This document shows, one piece after another, positions 15,901 through 23,187 of a DNA stretch of 64,000 nt; the stretch's first letter is position 1, and each line of letters opens with the position of its first letter. The DNA lies in NCBI RefSeq assembly GCF_023218935.1, contig NZ_JAJIAL010000003.1; one strand, given 5' to 3'. The notes beneath the pieces are model-generated. The model was not told the DNA's origin, did not search any database, and saw only the letters and a list, made by a program, of their open reading frames with translations. Origin of the DNA: Fructobacillus cardui (lineage in GTDB: Bacteria; Bacillota; Bacilli; Lactobacillales; Lactobacillaceae). Made by a program: the position numbers and the translations under genes.

Positions 15901-18752
15901 GAAAAACAGCAATCGCGATTCTTTCAGCTGCTGAAAATCAAGGACAGTTGCAAACTGCCTTGCAAGCAGGACTAAGTGGCTTGAACCAAGTGACCGACCC
16001 AGAAGTACAGTTGGCTTATCGACCGGTGACTCTCGCTGATAAAATCGGCATCGAAACGATGTTGACTCAGTATGGTCATGCAAAGCAAGAGCGATTTTCT
16101 AAGATTACTCATGTTGACTTGGAGAGCCTCAAACAGCAACAGCAACAAATTGATTGGATTCTGAAACAAGCTCAGGAGGTACTTGCTCAAGTAAAGTTGA
16201 ATCAAGATTTAACTGCTGTCCAAAAGCAGGCAGTGGCCCAGATTGACTTAGTGGCCGATCCGGTTCTGATTTTTGCTTATCAAGCAGTTACCGACCAAGA
16301 GAAAACACAAGCAGAACAACAACTTAGTACCGCCGGCCAGGCAAAGAAGGCTACTTTCTTGGTCATTAATCATGTGGATCAGGCTAGTTTGGAAAATCAG
16401 TTGGCCCAGTTGGCATATGTTTTGCAAACCGGCCATCATTCAATTAAAAAAGCAACGGTTCACCATGAACTTGATTCAGCAATTAAGCAAAGCTTAGCTG
16501 ATGTACAGGCAGTGGCGAAGCCAAGTCTAGCGCCAGAATATCGCCAAGCGACAGCCGACCAGAAGGTAGATGGTCAGCAGACGTTATCGGTGGCTGCTAA
16601 AGAAAAGATAGGACGTTTTGAAGCCCTTGATGGTGTCAATCAAGCAAGTCTGTTGGAACAGAAGACACTGTTGACAGGTGTTGTGAAGCACTATTTTGCT
16701 TTGATTGACCAGGCAGAAACTGTTCATGATCTGCATGAGCTTGTCAATAAGGGCCTGCAAGACATTAACCAAGTTGCACAGCCAAAACAAAATTGGCAGG
16801 ATCAAGCGGTTAACAAAGAAGAAATGCAGGCTGCTATCCAGGATGTGACGTCAGCGGGTCAAAATCGAATCCAAGACTTTGGAAAAATTACCGGAGCTGA
16901 CCCTGATGAGCTGGCACAGCAACAGCAAGCCGTGAATAAAGTCGTCAAGGAAGGGCTGGTTACGATTAGTTTGGTCAAGAACCATGGCCAATTAAAGACT
17001 GCGGTTATTAAAATTAGGGAAGCCATTCAGGCGGTTCAATCACCGCAAATTCAATGGATTTTCCGACAACCGACTGATGCGGATCGGCAAAAAGCCAAGG
17101 GGGAAGTTCAACAAAAGGCGATTGAACAAAAGAAAATTTTCGAAAAAGAACCTGGGGTTGATACTGAATCACTAGCAAAGCAAGAAGCTGCTATTGATCA
17201 AATTGTTCAGCGGGCCTATCAAAAACTTGACGAAGCCACAGTGAATGCCAGCCTATTAGCCATTGAACAAGAAGCAATAGATGCCATCGAAGCGGTTGGT
17301 CAGCCAGATATGATGCGTTCTTTCCAGCCAGTTGATATTGATGAAGCTAACCGTGCCAAGGGTGTGATTCAAACCGCAGGGGATGAACTGAAGCAACGGT
17401 TTAATGCGATTGAAAATGTTGACCCAGTTAGCCTCCACCAACAAGTGGAACGGATTGATCAGTTAATGGCAGCTGCAAATAAACGGATTAATGATGCCAA
17501 TACGAATGCCGATGTTGACCAGGTTCAAGAAGAGACTTTGGATGATTTTGCCATGGTTCCAGCACCAAGTACTTTGACGCCTAAGCGCGAAGAACGGACA
17601 CAAGCACATCGGGCAATCGACTGGGCTGGTGCTAAGAAACAAGCGGAAATTGATCAGGTACCAAATCCTGATTTGTCAATCTATCAAGCGACTATTAATC
17701 AATTACGAGAAGCAATGGACCAGGCGCACCAAGCAGTTGACCAAGCAAAAACTGGTCAAGATCTAACAGAGCAATTAACAAAATTTGTGAAGACGATTAA
17801 TACTATTGCGTTGCCAGAAGCGAACCAAGAACAGCCTAACCAAGCTCAGCCTAGCTATGCTGAAATTCAGACAGCTAACCAACAGGTAAATCAAGCTGTC
17901 GAAAAGAAGCGAACAGCGATAGAGGCCGTAAGAAATGCTGACAAGCAGTCTTATGAAACGGCTATTGATCGTTTGCAAAAGGCTTTTGAACAGGCTGATC
18001 ATGCAATTAGTCATGCAAAGACTCTGCAAATCCTTGATGGGGATGTCAAGACAGCGTTGAAGACAATCGAAGCGATTGCTGAACCAATTGTTACTCCAAG
18101 CAATTCAGCTACTTTGCCTGTTAATTCAGATACTAAGTCTGGTGTTCAATCATCTACTAGTAATTCAGAGGTGGAAGAGAAAACAGCCGTGCCAGCAAAT
18201 TCATCTACGCAATCAAACACAGATAAGGAGAAAGCAGTAACACCAGCTACTCCAGCTATTGCACCGGAGACAGATAGGAAGGAAACGGCGGTGCCAGCTA
18301 CTCCAGCTGTTGAACCGAAGGCGGATAAGAAGGAGACAGCGGTACCAGTCAATCAAACCAAAGCATTGCACATCGATGACAAGCAAGTGGCCACATCAAT
18401 GAAAATTAGTGATAACAAGCGGGCGCAACTTGTAGTCTGGCAAGCTGAAATAACGAAGTCAAATGTAGGAGCACAAGAGTTATTAACCCATTTGTCGGGA
18501 AATAGTTCCGCGACAGCAAAGGATAGTCAAATTCAGCAAAAACAGGAAACAACGATTAATCAAAATGGCACTGGTCAGCACCATCAAAATGGTGACAATT
18601 CAAATCAAGCCAATTCAATTAGTGCTCTGCCAAAGACGGATTATGGTCATACAAAGAATCAAACATCAGTGAAAACGACTCTCTTGACAGCTTGGTTAGT
18701 GGTTCTGACAGGACTGGGTTTGATTAAGAAAAAGTATGATGATATTGATTGA
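9903..18752 (+). CDS. Giant repeat-rich cell-surface protein with a degenerate LPxTG-type anchor
   Basis: 2,949 residues. Order: signal peptide (about 1-45, with a basic KKYTIYQSRRAW start and a hydrophobic core); acidic low-complexity stretch with an E/K/Q-rich linker (about 75-155); a large non-repetitive region (about 160-760) matching no family I recognise; a helical segment (about 780-935); about 21 repeats of 87 residues (937 to about 2735) with consensus HVDxxSLxxQ, a central alpha-helical part and a YxPVTxxD-type joint, resembling DUF1542-like rods; an S/T/P-rich wall-spanning stretch with a short tandem repeat; then LPKTD (2909-2913), a hydrophobic helix and a basic tail. It is likely an extended wall-attached adhesin. 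The sorting motif has Asp where Gly is normal. Its promoter carries two cre-like boxes, suggesting carbon-source control. Confidence 0.85.
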   Translation: MDTNIRKKYTIYQSRRAWLVASSVLVSGGLTLVDGDQQISGHAAQVQRTENVRANDGQLAARVNLDQADFGIDIDIEDNDKRENEADDDFTVDNPRPERRHQGLGTVVVVPENPKDSADKQKEPDKEGSQPKQEQKPADKGGQSKNSGETDLARQPLPSLYEQTTDAYEKLVKSLQVSEPNVNGSGDAVLDSDQRHIAKAGQMIFGEPDKPLFGLIGTKNDYSNVSQMRLMVDESFTQKIMDQFKGIFGENQKGTKTSYFPSQNTLVLGGGMPLTASIYSSNNAPLNPESYYKMFQATLSSVANVLSIGMVNDKLTNNYDQGQYGIYLRVAVPHGVDPNEFVKTLNLDSTRFAAEMNFNVTLGIDRLIEMVPGLSQILSQGLGLPISGNIGSLVDAVLGRVIDQLNQKYGTNLSFKNSDSPFYPITIYPKATKVNNQDDPAALYLLVRGDELNRYSGVVTEAKIILTKFFMEALSWGGNIKGGAYGYLNFDLSRYQGNMSSQEMQKYYNADGQHPERLADLKIYADDSPYKVLTRYQLPPQQYGQAFLSLNLMDSNDMLSRSSHDYGENGDLGRDVVLKRADQKTVHPLPVSKVPTWRAYISLFDQEKVLNTKEVAGHSEEWAEVDHQDRVLPGQDLDHRIVKLANGQNFYDQASRFDRVIDYFDHQVLLDGQGFHPSQNVRSLRLERSVDPAGQKNSREDFAIYNRPFTVYYNGEMTLANGQVVPLRPTKLTVFQENQTLQSPLDSQRHSAFATIEKQGEYLFSLIRHLQPKLLDQMITNYGQQIQAVVSESNRKLEASQATDGIRLVQKEQLEQLLAIQNQATKNHQLAPAILNANRDLAYQQIDREALRIKVAINNAAELSKEQKQTLLDQVEATAQTGKNDVGLAAEVESARRVLGRVIEGLRTTFLGKVEKEEAQVAVAQAGQEKKQKFAKIAHVDQESLHKQEKAVDHEVAFYQKRIRQSKTVVELARVLADGLHAINDVANPDLQTNYQPVKLDEIKVAVAAFEERGRSTKERFQKIAHVEPASLIEQEQLMDEAVKQGVAAIRSAKTKKDLRQALDRAFALVEGVAKPQLIKEFQPVSATDRKQAIDRVMAAGEQKKQQFKQVEHVEPDSLNQQEGLVNQLVQKATTVLQQAKTNGDFNSALAKVVKDINAVANPTQLIAYQPVSQHDIDRAVVILKQIGQEKSDSFNQIIGVDPMSFSNQQAKLNLIISNGIEKLNRAETNREFEKSFQKTSQAIRAVENPTIQEILKEPTVDEKILSIKFLEQAAQDQRDLFQKIAHADQQSLAQQLSILEKALKAGTKAINQAKTKGELAKVSDQALIKIRAVAKPVVEFAYQEATVHDVNVAYGNLLDILSAKRKQFAAILHVDPISLSKQLQLLDLIKKSTTIELNQSMIQKDIQVAYDKGVQAINLVAAPKILSEYQPVTAEERHLGEHTMRNAGEAKKADFAAVSHVDQESLRAQQSVVDSVLATGLQELQKAKAAGAFRNAVADNLDRIQRIEAPSIQKDYQPVTDMDRYLARQAINHAGEAKKQAILAVEHGEKKSIQQQVKAVEQAITQAQQGVAQAAVQGELKRAVQAGFDSIAKIVGPTLEVDYRPTIKADQNQALVTLNQAANDKKATFATIDHVDSVSLSLQSGLIEKTRVNGQQLLLAAKTKKDLRQSLADALTQVDQVADPIKEIGYRQVEANNQADAKEQLKAASEAQKQKFASLVGVDPESLAKQQLLVDQAADTASQAVDQAQTDGELVTACQQGLTAIRQIAAPVILEELKPATIADKKIAKDRLSQVVAKREESFRQISHVDQASLAQQLQLLNQALAQGQEAIDRTATKGDLNQSVTQAEQAVISISQPSILPLFRLVSQDEKSAIDDLLARQANLEKGQFDAITHADPESLSQQKQAVDQALTQAHDLIANAKTKQDLNQALAAGLQAIQDVVEPVVQTQFRSVTKDDRNQALEILNQAFLKKQEHFSDIKHVDDQSLKAQVAALKAARKTAIAILSAAENQGQLQTALQAGLSGLNQVTDPEVQLAYRPVTLADKIGIETMLTQYGHAKQERFSKITHVDLESLKQQQQQIDWILKQAQEVLAQVKLNQDLTAVQKQAVAQIDLVADPVLIFAYQAVTDQEKTQAEQQLSTAGQAKKATFLVINHVDQASLENQLAQLAYVLQTGHHSIKKATVHHELDSAIKQSLADVQAVAKPSLAPEYRQATADQKVDGQQTLSVAAKEKIGRFEALDGVNQASLLEQKTLLTGVVKHYFALIDQAETVHDLHELVNKGLQDINQVAQPKQNWQDQAVNKEEMQAAIQDVTSAGQNRIQDFGKITGADPDELAQQQQAVNKVVKEGLVTISLVKNHGQLKTAVIKIREAIQAVQSPQIQWIFRQPTDADRQKAKGEVQQKAIEQKKIFEKEPGVDTESLAKQEAAIDQIVQRAYQKLDEATVNASLLAIEQEAIDAIEAVGQPDMMRSFQPVDIDEANRAKGVIQTAGDELKQRFNAIENVDPVSLHQQVERIDQLMAAANKRINDANTNADVDQVQEETLDDFAMVPAPSTLTPKREERTQAHRAIDWAGAKKQAEIDQVPNPDLSIYQATINQLREAMDQAHQAVDQAKTGQDLTEQLTKFVKTINTIALPEANQEQPNQAQPSYAEIQTANQQVNQAVEKKRTAIEAVRNADKQSYETAIDRLQKAFEQADHAISHAKTLQILDGDVKTALKTIEAIAEPIVTPSNSATLPVNSDTKSGVQSSTSNSEVEEKTAVPANSSTQSNTDKEKAVTPATPAIAPETDRKETAVPATPAVEPKADKKETAVPVNQTKALHIDDKQVATSMKISDNKRAQLVVWQAEITKSNVGAQELLTHLSGNSSATAKDSQIQQKQETTINQNGTGQHHQNGDNSNQANSISALPKTDYGHTKNQTSVKTTLLTAWLVVLTGLGLIKKKYDDID
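12711..18090 (+). repeat. Protein-level tandem repeats, period 261 bp (87 codons), about 21 copies
   Basis: The motif [I/V]xHVDxxSLxxQ recurs from base 12711 to 17928 with 20 intervals totalling 5,217 bases, that is 87 residues each with a net loss of one. Copies are well diverged in DNA and protein, so this is an old array held to constant length rather than a recent expansion. Only copies 19 and 20 depart from 87. Confidence 0.9.
18246..18347 (+). repeat. Two tandem 51-bp copies in the wall-spanning region
   Basis: Two adjacent 17-codon units of the form ATPAxxPxxDxKETAVP. Their DNA similarity suggests a recent duplication and likely length variation among strains. Confidence 0.7.
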
Positions 18753-18843
18753 TTTTAACTGTTCTTAATAAAATTAAAAAAATCACGAAGTTAGGTTGAG
18801 GTTGTTGTTTTTGAATAAAAAAAACTTCTTTAACAGCCTGGCA

Positions 18844-18884
18844 GAAAAGCTTGATTAGTCACAGATTAATCGGGCTTTTTTGTT
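18844..18884 (+). terminator. Terminator after the giant surface protein gene
   Basis: AAAGCTTGATTA pairs with TAATCGGGCTTT (two G-U pairs) and is followed by six Ts. The rest of 18753-18950 shows nothing else. Confidence 0.75.
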
Positions 18885-18950
18885 TGGAAATGTTCATGCA
18901 AAAATTATTGAAAAAATGTGTTTTTAGAGACTTTATTTCCAAATTCGTTG

Positions 18951-18959
18951 TGCTATAAT
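18951..18959 (+). promoter_or_regulatory. Extended -10 promoter for the GNAT gene
   Basis: TGC-TATAAT; no convincing -35. Predicted transcription start is near 18966. Confidence 0.6.
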
Positions 18960-18979
18960 TGGTGCCTGATGACATTTGG

Positions 18980-19008
18980 AAAGGAGTAGCGTACTGATAT
19001 TAGTGCGC
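18980..19008 (+). promoter_or_regulatory. Ribosome binding site and hairpin before the GNAT gene
   Basis: AAAGGAG (18980-18986) is followed by a GCGTACT/AGTGCGC hairpin (18989-19008) and then ATG 19021. The arrangement resembles that before asnS. Further GCG/CGC complementarity downstream (to 19018) could form an alternative fold. Confidence 0.4.
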
Positions 19009-19020
19009 GATATTACGCAT

Positions 19021-19560
19021 ATGCCAGCAGTATTTATGCGACGAGCACAGGCTCGTGATGTCTCTGAAATCGTTGCGATTTTGCAGACCGCCAAAGGTTA
19101 TTTAAAGGAGCAGGGGATTGATCAGTGGCAATCCGATTACCCAAATGAAGCGACAGTCCAAGCTGATTTGGATGCGCAACAGGGTTTTGTCTTAGTTGTT
19201 GGTGACGAGGTGGCGGGATACGCTGCTGCCTTTGAAGGGGAAGACCCACTCTACACGGACATCAAAGACGGTAGTTGGGCTGATAGTGGTCACCCACATG
19301 ACTATGCCTCACTCCATCGGGTAGCGATGTCGGACAAGTTCCGCGGCCAGCGGCTAACGCCAAGTTTCTTTACGACGTTAATTTCATTTTTCTATGCACG
19401 GGGTGCACGCGATTTTCGAATCGATACCCATCCAGGGAACATGCCCATGCAAAAGGTGATTGCCAATAATGGTTTTGAAAAGCGTGGTTCAGTTGATATG
19501 CTCGAAGCGGACCATATCTCAACCAAGCGTTTTGCCTACCAACTAATTATTAATGATTAA
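19021..19560 (+). CDS. GNAT family N-acetyltransferase
   Basis: 179 residues of acetyl-CoA-dependent acetyltransferase fold. It begins FMRRAQARDVSEIVAIL, the usual beta1-alpha1 of GNATs, and has a central RVAMSDKFRGQRLT segment resembling motif A (R/Q-x-x-G-x-G/A with the second Gly replaced) and an NNGFEKRG end motif. The substrate is unknown. The start is uncertain: ATG 19021 fits the domain boundary, whereas GTG 19003 lies in the leader hairpin and a TTG at 18976 precedes the ribosome binding site. Monocistronic, with its own promoter and terminator. Confidence 0.75.
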   Translation: MPAVFMRRAQARDVSEIVAILQTAKGYLKEQGIDQWQSDYPNEATVQADLDAQQGFVLVVGDEVAGYAAAFEGEDPLYTDIKDGSWADSGHPHDYASLHRVAMSDKFRGQRLTPSFFTTLISFFYARGARDFRIDTHPGNMPMQKVIANNGFEKRGSVDMLEADHISTKRFAYQLIIND

Positions 19561-19562
19561 AG

Positions 19563-19597
19563 AAAAAACCGCCAATCAATTGATTGGCGGTTTTTTC
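19563..19597 (+). terminator. Terminator after the GNAT gene, bidirectional
   Basis: A perfect palindrome AACCGCCAATCAA/TTGATTGGCGGTT flanked by A6 and T6 serves both the + gene and the convergent RNase HI-like gene. Confidence 0.9.
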
Positions 19598-19645
19598 TGA
19601 GCTATAATCTTGACTTAAATTCACTTTTTTAAACTAATAGTGTCC

Positions 19646-20032
19646 CTAATCTTGTAGGGCCTGCATGGCTAGATGGTGGGGACCCTGATTTTTTCGATCG
19701 GATACCCAAGTGTAAAAGGTTAAATCAGGATTAGGTAAGAGGGCTAAAATTAAATCAACTTCCTTTTGGTAGTGCTTGGCATAGCCTTTTTGCATGGAGC
19801 TGACTAAGATTTTGGAGTCTGAGACAATCTCGACGAGTTGGCTGGTTTTTAGGATTGCTAATTCTGATTTAATCGCCCAAAGCAAAGCTAAAAATTCGGC
19901 TTTGTGGTTATCCTCACAGTCCGCCAAGCGAACTTTTTTTTGGTATTGCTGACCCTCTTGAACGAGAACAAGACCGGCACTGGCATGGTGGCTATCCTTT
20001 TGGAAAGCCGCATCGATTGCTAAACGAATCAC
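19646..20032 (-). CDS. Ribonuclease HI family protein
   Basis: 128 residues with the RNase H fold motifs: AIDAAF (first Asp), NHKAEFLALLWAI (Glu), VSDSKILV (second Asp) and a C-terminal N-x-x-x-HHLA in place of the usual AD-x-LA. It probably degrades RNA in RNA-DNA hybrids; the altered last motif leaves activity unproven. Start GTG at 20032 is preceded by AAAGG (complement of 20041-20045) at good spacing; a TTG further upstream (20071) is in frame but has no ribosome binding site. It is divergent from the EbsA-like gene, a pairing seen in other Lactobacillales. Confidence 0.78.
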   Translation of the reverse strand: MIRLAIDAAFQKDSHHASAGLVLVQEGQQYQKKVRLADCEDNHKAEFLALLWAIKSELAILKTSQLVEIVSDSKILVSSMQKGYAKHYQKEVDLILALLPNPDLTFYTWVSDRKNQGPHHLAMQALQD

Positions 20033-20136
20033 ATTTTTATCCTTTCTTGGACTTTTCTTCAGTTCTAACAATACCAGAATGCACCAGTAAATGGTAAAAT
20101 AATAGATGTTTAGATACGGAACAAGGAGAACGTTTC

Positions 20137-20514
20137 ATGCGTGTTATTCACGGTTTGTACCAACCGAAGACGGACTGGTCCAATATTGCTTGGATTATGT
20201 GGTTATCCGCTTTAATCATTAGTCCTATTTGGGCTAGTGAGCTTTTCTATAATATTAATTGGTGGTGGACAACCTATACCATTTGTATGATTTTGATTGG
20301 TCTGTGGACTTTCTTTGGCCGGAAAATCATGCTTGAAAATCAAACTTTAACGATTAGTAGTGCCTGGATGATGAAGAAGCAAGTGATTGACTTGAATGAC
20401 TCAGCAGTTAATTGGTTTTTTGACCAAAAGGCACTCATTATTGTCATTGGCGGTCGGCCACGAGCCTACCACCTTTCGAAGAAAATGGCGCAAGCGCTGA
20501 AAGGAATGGCCTAA
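20137..20514 (+). CDS. EbsA-like small membrane protein
   Basis: 125 residues with two Trp-rich transmembrane segments (about 17-36 and 43-62) and a cytoplasmic PH-like tail ending in HLSKKMAQALKGMA. It resembles the EbsA family named from enterococci, where a role in regulating aggregation-substance expression was proposed; its biochemistry is unknown. The stop codon abuts the start of the pseudouridine synthase gene (TAAATG), so the two are co-translated. Confidence 0.65.
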   Translation: MRVIHGLYQPKTDWSNIAWIMWLSALIISPIWASELFYNINWWWTTYTICMILIGLWTFFGRKIMLENQTLTISSAWMMKKQVIDLNDSAVNWFFDQKALIIVIGGRPRAYHLSKKMAQALKGMA

Positions 20515-21441
20515 ATGGCTGAAACAACACTGGTCACAATGACAATTGACCAAGAACAGGGGCGGTTAGATGCCGTTCTAGGACAGGCAAAATTACCTTA
20601 TTCGCGGTCAACACTGGCTAACTGGATTAAAGAAGGATTAGTGTTAGTCAATGACCAAGCAGTGAAACGGTCTTATGTGGTCAAAAAGGGTGATATTGTT
20701 AGTATTAACCCACCAGCAGTGAAAGAAACGGCACTTGAGGCTGAAAATATTCCCCTTGATGTTGTGTATGAAGATGATGATTTATTGGTTGTGAATAAGC
20801 CGCAGGGGATGGTTGTCCATCCTGCGCCGGGCCATTCAGGTGGCACATTAGTCAACGCTTTGCTTTATCATGCTCCTCTATCAACGATTAATGGCGAATT
20901 CCGTCCTGGAATTGTCCATCGGATTGACCGGGATACTTCCGGTTTGTTGATGGTGGCCAAAAATGACCAAGCCCATCATGCTTTAGCAGCCGAATTAAAG
21001 GCTCATAAAACGCAAAGAATTTACTATGCATTGGTAAAGGGCAACTTTGAGGAAAATGAGGGGATCATCGATGCACCAATCGGTCGTCATCCTAAGGACC
21101 GCAAGAAACAGGCGGTGGCTGGGGACGGCCGTGAGGCCGTGACTCATTTCAAGGTGGTTGAACGTTTTGCCGGTTATACATTGTTAGAATTAGCATTAGA
21201 AACCGGTCGGACGCATCAAATTCGGGTGCATTTGGCTTATATCGGTCACCCGGTCGTTGGTGATAGCGTTTATGGTCATCAGGGCAAGATTTTTAATATC
21301 AAATTGCCAGGTCAGCTTCTTCACGCAAAAACGCTTGTGCTGACCCAACCAAAGACACAAGAAGAACTTCACTTTGATTCAGCATTACCACCTCTGTTTG
21401 AACAGGTATTGCAGGAATTACGTGAAAACCAGGGTTCATAA
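20515..21441 (+). CDS. rluD: RluA family 23S rRNA pseudouridine synthase (RluD-like)
   Basis: Isomerises uridines in 23S rRNA. 308 residues: N-terminal S4 RNA-binding domain (about 14-65, SRSTLANWIKEGLVLVNDQA) and a catalytic domain with the family signature HRIDRDTSGLLMVAKN, including the catalytic Asp. The ATG directly follows the preceding stop. pyrR lies 51 bases downstream, the same neighbour order as the Bacillus ylyB-pyrR region. Confidence 0.9.
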   Translation: MAETTLVTMTIDQEQGRLDAVLGQAKLPYSRSTLANWIKEGLVLVNDQAVKRSYVVKKGDIVSINPPAVKETALEAENIPLDVVYEDDDLLVVNKPQGMVVHPAPGHSGGTLVNALLYHAPLSTINGEFRPGIVHRIDRDTSGLLMVAKNDQAHHALAAELKAHKTQRIYYALVKGNFEENEGIIDAPIGRHPKDRKKQAVAGDGREAVTHFKVVERFAGYTLLELALETGRTHQIRVHLAYIGHPVVGDSVYGHQGKIFNIKLPGQLLHAKTLVLTQPKTQEELHFDSALPPLFEQVLQELRENQGS

Positions 21442-21492
21442 TTGGTGGAAATCAGTTAGTAATGTCAACAGGCCCGACAGAAAGGACGAAAC

Positions 21493-22020
21493 ATGGCAAA
21501 TAAAGTAGTGTTAGACCAAGATTCGATGCAACGAGCATTGACTCGAATCACTTATGAAATTTTGGAACGGAATAAGGGTGGTCAAAACCTCATTTTGGTA
21601 GGAATTAAGACCCGCGGTGAGTATTTGGCCCACCGGATTGCTGACCGTTTGGAACAACTCGAACAGGTTCAAATTCCAGTGATGGCGATTGATGTGACGA
21701 ACTATCGTGACGACCATCTGGACAGCGGTGATGATTTGGGCTTGGACCCAGCTGAAAAGCTCAACATTGCCAACCAAAACATTGTCTTGGTTGATGACGT
21801 GTTGTTTACCGGTCGGACGACCCGGGCCGCCTTGGATGCTTTGATTCAAATTGGTCGGCCTCAGGCGATTGCTTTGGCCGTCTTGGTTGATCGTGGTCAC
21901 CGTGAATTACCAATTCGAGCAGATTTTGTTGGAAAGAACATTCCAACGGCTCAAAATGAAAAAATTAAGGTCAAAGTCAAGGAATTTGACGGGGAAGACT
22001 CGGTTGAAATTGTCCACTAG
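21493..22020 (+). CDS. pyrR: Pyrimidine operon attenuation protein / uracil phosphoribosyltransferase
   Basis: UMP/UTP-responsive RNA-binding regulator that promotes termination in pyr leaders; some members also make UMP from uracil and PRPP. 175 residues, full length, with the PRPP loop ILVDDVLFTGRTTRAALDAL intact and the conserved LVDRGHRELPIRADFVGKN end. The ribosome binding site AGAAAGGA precedes it. Unlike the genes that follow, PyrR shows no loss of key residues. It heads a cluster with the pseudo-carbamoyl-phosphate synthetase genes, as pyrR does with carAB in some lactobacilli. Confidence 0.93.
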   Translation: MANKVVLDQDSMQRALTRITYEILERNKGGQNLILVGIKTRGEYLAHRIADRLEQLEQVQIPVMAIDVTNYRDDHLDSGDDLGLDPAEKLNIANQNIVLVDDVLFTGRTTRAALDALIQIGRPQAIALAVLVDRGHRELPIRADFVGKNIPTAQNEKIKVKVKEFDGEDSVEIVH

Positions 22021-22043
22021 GACAAGTTAATCAGTCTTACCCT

Positions 22044-22078
22044 GGAAAAATCAGGACTGGAGAGAATCCGATTTTTCC
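22044..22078 (+). promoter_or_regulatory. Hairpin between pyrR and the carA-like gene
   Basis: A perfect 9-base stem GGAAAAATC/GATTTTTCC encloses a second GGA/TCC stem with a purine-rich loop (CTGGAGAGAA). Its location is where PyrR-controlled attenuators sit and the loop is purine-rich, but it does not match the published PyrR binding-loop consensus. It lacks a T-run after the stem. Confidence 0.4.
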
Positions 22079-22107
22079 GAAAATAGTAGATAATGAGAGA
22101 AAAAAGT

Positions 22108-23187
22108 ATGGAACGGCACCTAATTTTAGAGGATGGCACGGTTTTTTCTGGCCAGGGATTTGGCGCACCAGCGACAACCTTTGGCGAGATTATTTTTGAC
22201 ACCGCTACCTCCGGCTATCAAGAAACAATTACAAATCCAATTTATGATGGGCAGATGATTGTCTTTGCGATGCCTGTTGTTGGCGCTGATGGCATCCATG
22301 CGGAGGCCTATGAGTCGACTACACCAAAAATTCGTGGTGTGGTTGTTCACGATTTAGCGGAAGTTTCCACTAACCGACAGCGGCGGATGAACCTGGACCG
22401 CTTTTTGCAGCATCATAATATTCCGGGTCTATACGAGGTGGATACGCGCAAGTTAATTCGCCACCTTCGTGAAACGGGTCCTCAAAAGGCGACAATCGTT
22501 GATGTTGTCGACGATCACGCAGTTGACCAATTGGTGGCCACCGTGTTGACGAATAAACAGGTTCAAAACACGGCCACTCCGAAGGCCTATGCTAACCCCG
22601 GTCATGGTTTTCATATTATCGTGATTGATTTTGGTTTAAAGCACGGGATTCTGCGAGTCCTTGGTGACTATGATGCCAACGTGACGGTTCTGCCGTATAC
22701 AACAACGGTGGATGAGGTGTTGACCCTGGACCCCGATGGCATTATTTTATCGACTGGTCCCGGTAACCCTGAGGACTTGCCCGATTCGGTTTTGACCTTG
22801 ATTCGGGTGTTGCAGACGAAGATGCCATTGTTAGGCCTTGGCCTTGGGCACGAGCTATTGGCCTTGGCCAATGGGGCTGAAATTCAAGCCCTGCCGGCTG
22901 AGTACCATGGTATGAACCATCCAATCCAAGAAATCATCTCGCAACAGCTTTTTTATGCCCGGCAGGGGCGTGGCTATGTGATTGATGAGGATTCACTAGA
23001 TGGCAAAAAACTCTTTGTAACCCACCGCGACTTGGTTGATGGCTCAATCCAAGGAATTCGTTTGCGAGACAACCCAGCCTTTTCGGTACAATTCTTTCCG
23101 GATGGGGCCCCCGGTCCTCTTGAAGCAAACGGAATCTTTGCGGACTTTTTTGAAACGGTAGCAGATTATGTACAAAAAAATAGTTGA
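22108..23187 (+). CDS. CarA-like pseudoenzyme (carbamoyl-phosphate synthase small subunit without glutaminase triad)
   Basis: 359 residues aligning end to end with CarA. The N-terminal domain is well kept (LEDGTVFSGQGFG, NIPGLYEVDTRKL), as is the start of the amidotransferase domain. The nucleophile motif GICLGHQ reads GLGLGHE, with Gly (GGC, 22840-22842) for Cys. The HPE of the triad reads FPD, so His and Glu are also lost, and NGPGDP reads TGPGNP. Hydrolysis of glutamine is therefore not expected. The frame is fully open, which argues for a retained non-catalytic role rather than a dead gene. ATG 22108 fits the family start; an in-frame ATG at 22093 is possible. It overlaps the next gene by 20 bases. 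Confidence 0.85.
   Translation: MERHLILEDGTVFSGQGFGAPATTFGEIIFDTATSGYQETITNPIYDGQMIVFAMPVVGADGIHAEAYESTTPKIRGVVVHDLAEVSTNRQRRMNLDRFLQHHNIPGLYEVDTRKLIRHLRETGPQKATIVDVVDDHAVDQLVATVLTNKQVQNTATPKAYANPGHGFHIIVIDFGLKHGILRVLGDYDANVTVLPYTTTVDEVLTLDPDGIILSTGPGNPEDLPDSVLTLIRVLQTKMPLLGLGLGHELLALANGAEIQALPAEYHGMNHPIQEIISQQLFYARQGRGYVIDEDSLDGKKLFVTHRDLVDGSIQGIRLRDNPAFSVQFFPDGAPGPLEANGIFADFFETVADYVQKNS

Noticed and set aside
12711..18090. CRISPR-like periodic repeats
   Set aside because: The period is 261 bases, the DNA copies are diverged and the repeats are in frame with a protein; no short identical repeats with spacers exist.
9903..18752. Many minus-strand open frames inside the giant surface gene
   Set aside because: They mirror the coding strand of a repetitive gene, lack ribosome binding sites and show no protein-like features.
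22044..22078. Canonical PyrR binding loop
   Set aside because: The purine-rich loop does not fit the consensus ARUCCNGNGAGGYU in any alignment, so only a generic hairpin is claimed.
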